Made by a program: the position numbers and the translations under genes. A DNA stretch of 34,050 nt from Bacillota bacterium (GTDB taxonomy: Bacteria > Bacillota > Clostridia > Christensenellales > SZUA-584), in contig JAEZIZ010000134.1 of NCBI GenBank assembly GCA_023415915.1, forward strand, positions 1 to 34,050, given 5' to 3'. The notes under the pieces are model-generated. The model saw nothing but the letters and a program-made list of their open reading frames with translations. It ran no database searches and was not told where the DNA came from. Below are positions 31,852 to 34,050 of this stretch, one piece after another; the stretch's first letter is position 1; every line of letters begins with the position of its first letter.

Positions 31852-32370
31852 TCAGCCTTTGGAAGACGGCCGCTGATACGAGGGCGCGTTCCTGGGGGTG
31901 GTTCCTTTCTTTACGTTCTGATAATAAGCGTACGTAAGCGGTTCCTGTTCGCATAATGTCTCAGCGTCCTCCACCTCCGCTATCAGCATCACGTGGCTTC
32001 CAAGGTCAAGCTTGTCGACTACCTTGCAGCTGAAGCGCGCGGCAGCGTTTTGCGCGATATACGGCATGCCGAGAGAATCGCGTTCGGACTTAAATCCGGA
32101 GAACTTATCCGTATCCCTGCTGCTTTTAAAGCCGAATGCTCCTATGAGCTTTATATCCGCATCCTCGGTCAGCGCCACAGCCGCGAAACGCTGCGACTTC
32201 TCTATCTCCTGCTTCGTAAAATTGTTCTTGTTTATAGTCACCGATACTTTGGGCGGCTCGGACGTGACCTGTGCAAGCGTATTGACCACGCAGCCGCTGT
32301 CCTTGCCCTCAAACGACGTCGATACTATATAAAGGCCGTATGTCATTTTGTAGAACGCTTTTGTATCCAT
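31852..32370 (-). CDS. Flavin reductase domain protein, Hrb-like without rubredoxin domain
   Basis: About 172 residues with an FMN-binding split-barrel: KAFYKMTYGLYIVSTSFEGKD, GCVVNTLAQVTSEPPKVSVTINK, FGFKSSRDTDKF and the C-terminal TYAYYQNVKKGTTPRNAPSY. This matches the flavin-binding part of clostridial high-molecular-weight rubredoxins, which pass electrons to oxygen- or NO-reducing flavodiiron proteins. In those the KKG-TP-APTY segment leads into a rubredoxin domain; here the protein ends about ten residues later, with no Cys pairs. ATG at 32370 has GGAG six bases upstream, eleven bases after the comM stop, so it is co-transcribed with comM. Its redox partner is unknown. Confidence 0.85.
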   Translation of the reverse strand: MDTKAFYKMTYGLYIVSTSFEGKDSGCVVNTLAQVTSEPPKVSVTINKNNFTKQEIEKSQRFAAVALTEDADIKLIGAFGFKSSRDTDKFSGFKSERDSLGMPYIAQNAAARFSCKVVDKLDLGSHVMLIAEVEDAETLCEQEPLTYAYYQNVKKGTTPRNAPSYQRPSSKG

Positions 32371-32381
32371 CATATTCTCCT

Positions 32382-33899
32382 TCATCCCCAATACTTTACG
32401 TCCGTCCTGTACTGTATAGCCTCGGCTATATGCGCCTTGCCTATACTATCCTCTCCCGCCAAGTCCGCTATAGTGCGCGATACTTTGAGCACCCTGCTTA
32501 CAGCGCGGGCGCTTAATGCGAACCTGTTGTAAGCCGCCTCCATCAGGTCTTTGCATTCCTTTGACAGCGCGCAATACCTGTCCGTCATCTCGCCGGTAAG
32601 CTCGGCGTTGCTGTGTATGCCCTCCGAAGCGTAGCGGCGCCGCTGTATGCTCCTTGCGGCGTTCACCCTTGCCCGTATTTCCCTGGACGTTTCCCCCGTA
32701 CGCTCGCCCGTAAGCTCGGCGTACGATATCTCCTCCATGCCTATGTGCATGTCTATCCTGTCGAGCAGCGGCCCGGATATGCGCGAGAGGTACTGCTTTA
32801 TCTCCCTTGGAGTGCAGCGGCACGGTTTGTCGGTGCTGCCGAAATTTCCGCACGGGCAGGGGTTCATAGACGCTATCAGCATTACGCCCGCGGGGTAAGT
32901 CACCTTGGCGTTTGCCCTTGCTATGCTTATCGTTTTATCCTCGAGCGGCTGGCGCAGCGCCTCAAGCGACTCGCGCTTAAACTCCGCAAGCTCGTCCAAG
33001 AACAGCACTCCTCCGTGTGCGAGGCTCACCTCGCCCGGCATTACGTGGTGCCCGCCGCCCGTGAGCGCCGCAGTGGAAAGCGTATGGTGCGGGCTGCGGA
33101 ACGGACGCACAGACGCAAGCTTTCCTTCGCTCATGCCGCATACCGACTGTATCTTCGATATCTCCAGCGCTTCTTCAAACGTAAGCGAGGGCAGTATGCC
33201 TGGTACGGCCCTCGCGAGCATGGTCTTGCCGGAGCCCGGGGGGCCTATGAACAGTATATTGTGCCCGCCCGCTGCCGCTATCTCCAGCGCACGCTTGGCG
33301 TGCTGCTGACCGCGTACGAACGACATATCGTTTTTACAGACTTCTCCCTCGTCGGGAAAATACCTGCGCGTTTCAAGAGGCTTAATGCTTTCCCTGCCCG
33401 AGAGATGAGCCGCTACCTGCGTCAAATCGCGCACCGGGTAAACGCAAAGTCCTTCTATATAGCTCGCTTCCTGTGCGTTTTGCTCGGAAATAAACAGGTT
33501 CTTATATCCCGCCTCGCGCGCTGATATTGCCATGGGCAGCGCGCCCGCTATGCCGCGCAGCGCCCCGTCCAGCGACAGCTCGCCCAAGAATACGGATTCT
33601 TCGTCGGGCGCGTTTATCTGTCCGCTGGCGCTTAATAGCCCGAGAGCGATCGCAAGGTCGTATATCGGCCCCTGCTTTTTTGTGTCCGCGGGCGCAAGGT
33701 TTACCGTTATCCTCGTCTGCGGATAATCAAAACGCGAGTTTTTTATCGCAGCGCGCACGCGCTCTTTCGATTCGCGCACCGCCTCGCCGGGCAGCCCCAC
33801 CATCTCGTATCCGGGCATGCCGAACGATATGTCCGCCTCGACGAACACCGGAAAGCCCGCAAGGCCCAACAGTCCAAAGCTCGTTATCTTAGAAAGCAA
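32382..33899 (-). CDS. comM: ComM/YifB family Mg-chelatase-like AAA+ ATPase
   Basis: 505 residues. The N-terminal Lon-protease-like ChlI domain has LSKITSFGLLGLAGFPVFVEADISFGMPGYEMVGLPGEAVRESKERVRAAI and RITVNLAPAD. The AAA+ part has Walker A GPPGSGKTMLARAVPG and Walker B GGVLFLDELAEF. A cysteine cluster (NPCPCGN...PCRC) precedes the sensor region ISGPLLDRIDMHI. ComM is a helicase that promotes branch migration during natural transformation, which suits its place next to dprA, though here two genes lie between. TTG start with a poor ribosome-binding site (GGGG); protein similarity supports this start. Confidence 0.94.
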   Translation of the reverse strand: MLSKITSFGLLGLAGFPVFVEADISFGMPGYEMVGLPGEAVRESKERVRAAIKNSRFDYPQTRITVNLAPADTKKQGPIYDLAIALGLLSASGQINAPDEESVFLGELSLDGALRGIAGALPMAISAREAGYKNLFISEQNAQEASYIEGLCVYPVRDLTQVAAHLSGRESIKPLETRRYFPDEGEVCKNDMSFVRGQQHAKRALEIAAAGGHNILFIGPPGSGKTMLARAVPGILPSLTFEEALEISKIQSVCGMSEGKLASVRPFRSPHHTLSTAALTGGGHHVMPGEVSLAHGGVLFLDELAEFKRESLEALRQPLEDKTISIARANAKVTYPAGVMLIASMNPCPCGNFGSTDKPCRCTPREIKQYLSRISGPLLDRIDMHIGMEEISYAELTGERTGETSREIRARVNAARSIQRRRYASEGIHSNAELTGEMTDRYCALSKECKDLMEAAYNRFALSARAVSRVLKVSRTIADLAGEDSIGKAHIAEAIQYRTDVKYWG

Positions 33900-33921
33900 C
33901 CCAAAAACCCCACATCAAAAA

Positions 33922-33950
33922 TTAATATGGCTATTAGGATGAATCATCAA
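33922..33950 (-). promoter_or_regulatory. Sigma-A type promoter of comM
   Basis: On the minus strand TTGATG (33945-33950), a 17-base spacer and TATTAA (33922-33927). Transcription would begin about 16 bases before the TTG start of comM, so the mRNA leader is very short. Confidence 0.65.
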
Positions 33951-34023
33951 TGACAAGTCCGTAAAATAGGCCAATGCCGGGTGTAGAATGTTGCCATAGT
34001 AACGGAAAAGGCGGAAAAGAGCT

Positions 34024-34050
34024 ATGGCAGCGAAGAAACGTGTTGGGTTA
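34024..34050 (+). CDS. Possible 5' end of a plus-strand gene cut by the window edge
   Basis: ATG at 34024 reads MAAKKRVGL up to the edge, with GGCGG about nine bases before. Nine codons are too few to identify a product or to be sure it is coding. Confidence 0.22.

Noticed and set aside
32613..33524. 303-codon plus-strand open frame
   Set aside because: Antisense to comM, Arg/Tyr/Ala-rich, no ribosome-binding site and no recognisable motif.
33900..34023. Possible left end of an insertion sequence ahead of the plus-strand ATG at 34024
   Set aside because: No inverted partner end or transposase is visible before the window edge, so it cannot be supported.

Overview
The window reads as a chromosomal segment of a Gram-positive, probably endospore-forming member of the Clostridia (Firmicutes/Bacillota). 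The reasons are the gene order rpsB-tsf-pyrH-frr-uppS-cdsA-dxr-rseP-ispG, a comM...dprA-topA-trmFO-hslV-hslU block, an RNase J, a YlbF-family protein, an MltG/U32-peptidase pair, LytR-CpsA-Psr enzymes and a gerA-type germinant-receptor operon. GC content looks close to 50 %. TTG start codons are unusually common. Genus cannot be fixed from the sequence. There is no rRNA, tRNA, CRISPR array, complete insertion sequence or prophage.

Layout. (1) 1-8460, minus strand: rpsB and tsf, an intrinsic terminator, then pyrH-frr-(small PASTA-like protein)-uppS-cdsA-dxr-rseP-ispG (ispG is cut by the left edge). This block joins translation, ribosome recycling, UMP supply, undecaprenyl and phospholipid synthesis, the MEP isoprenoid pathway and site-2 proteolysis. 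rpsB has a strong promoter and a hairpin leader. (2) 8767-12395, plus strand: a germinant receptor in the order B-C-A. (3) 12396-12819: a gene-free stretch with several copies of an inverted palindromic repeat. (4) 12820-19941, minus strand: rnjA, a ylbF-like gene, mltG, a U32 peptidase, a gene-free interval with mutually exclusive RNA helices, then two tandem LCP genes. (5) 20031-21596: a cupin gene and a MerR regulator facing a divergent SRPBCC gene. (6) 21658-24045: a large nucleotidyltransferase/beta-helix/mutase-like fusion whose mutase part looks degenerate. (7) 24165-33950: comM and a flavin reductase gene; a plus-strand gene of unknown function; then dprA, topA, trmFO, hslV and hslU.

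What stands out. No large new defence or biosynthetic system is visible; the core genes are ordinary. The unexplained structure is in the non-coding DNA. The 376-bp interval before the second LCP gene (14982-15357) carries overlapping hairpins, a perfect 10-bp long-range complement that competes with one of them, and a 17-codon ORF with a good ribosome-binding site; it could be an undescribed leader RNA or small RNA. A family of palindromic elements with conserved ends and changing but still complementary stems lies at 26155-26240 and 29811-29851, and a decayed copy seems to be part of the dprA coding sequence. A second palindrome family brackets the pair at 26129-26272. All function calls rest on reading motifs by eye; no database search was possible.
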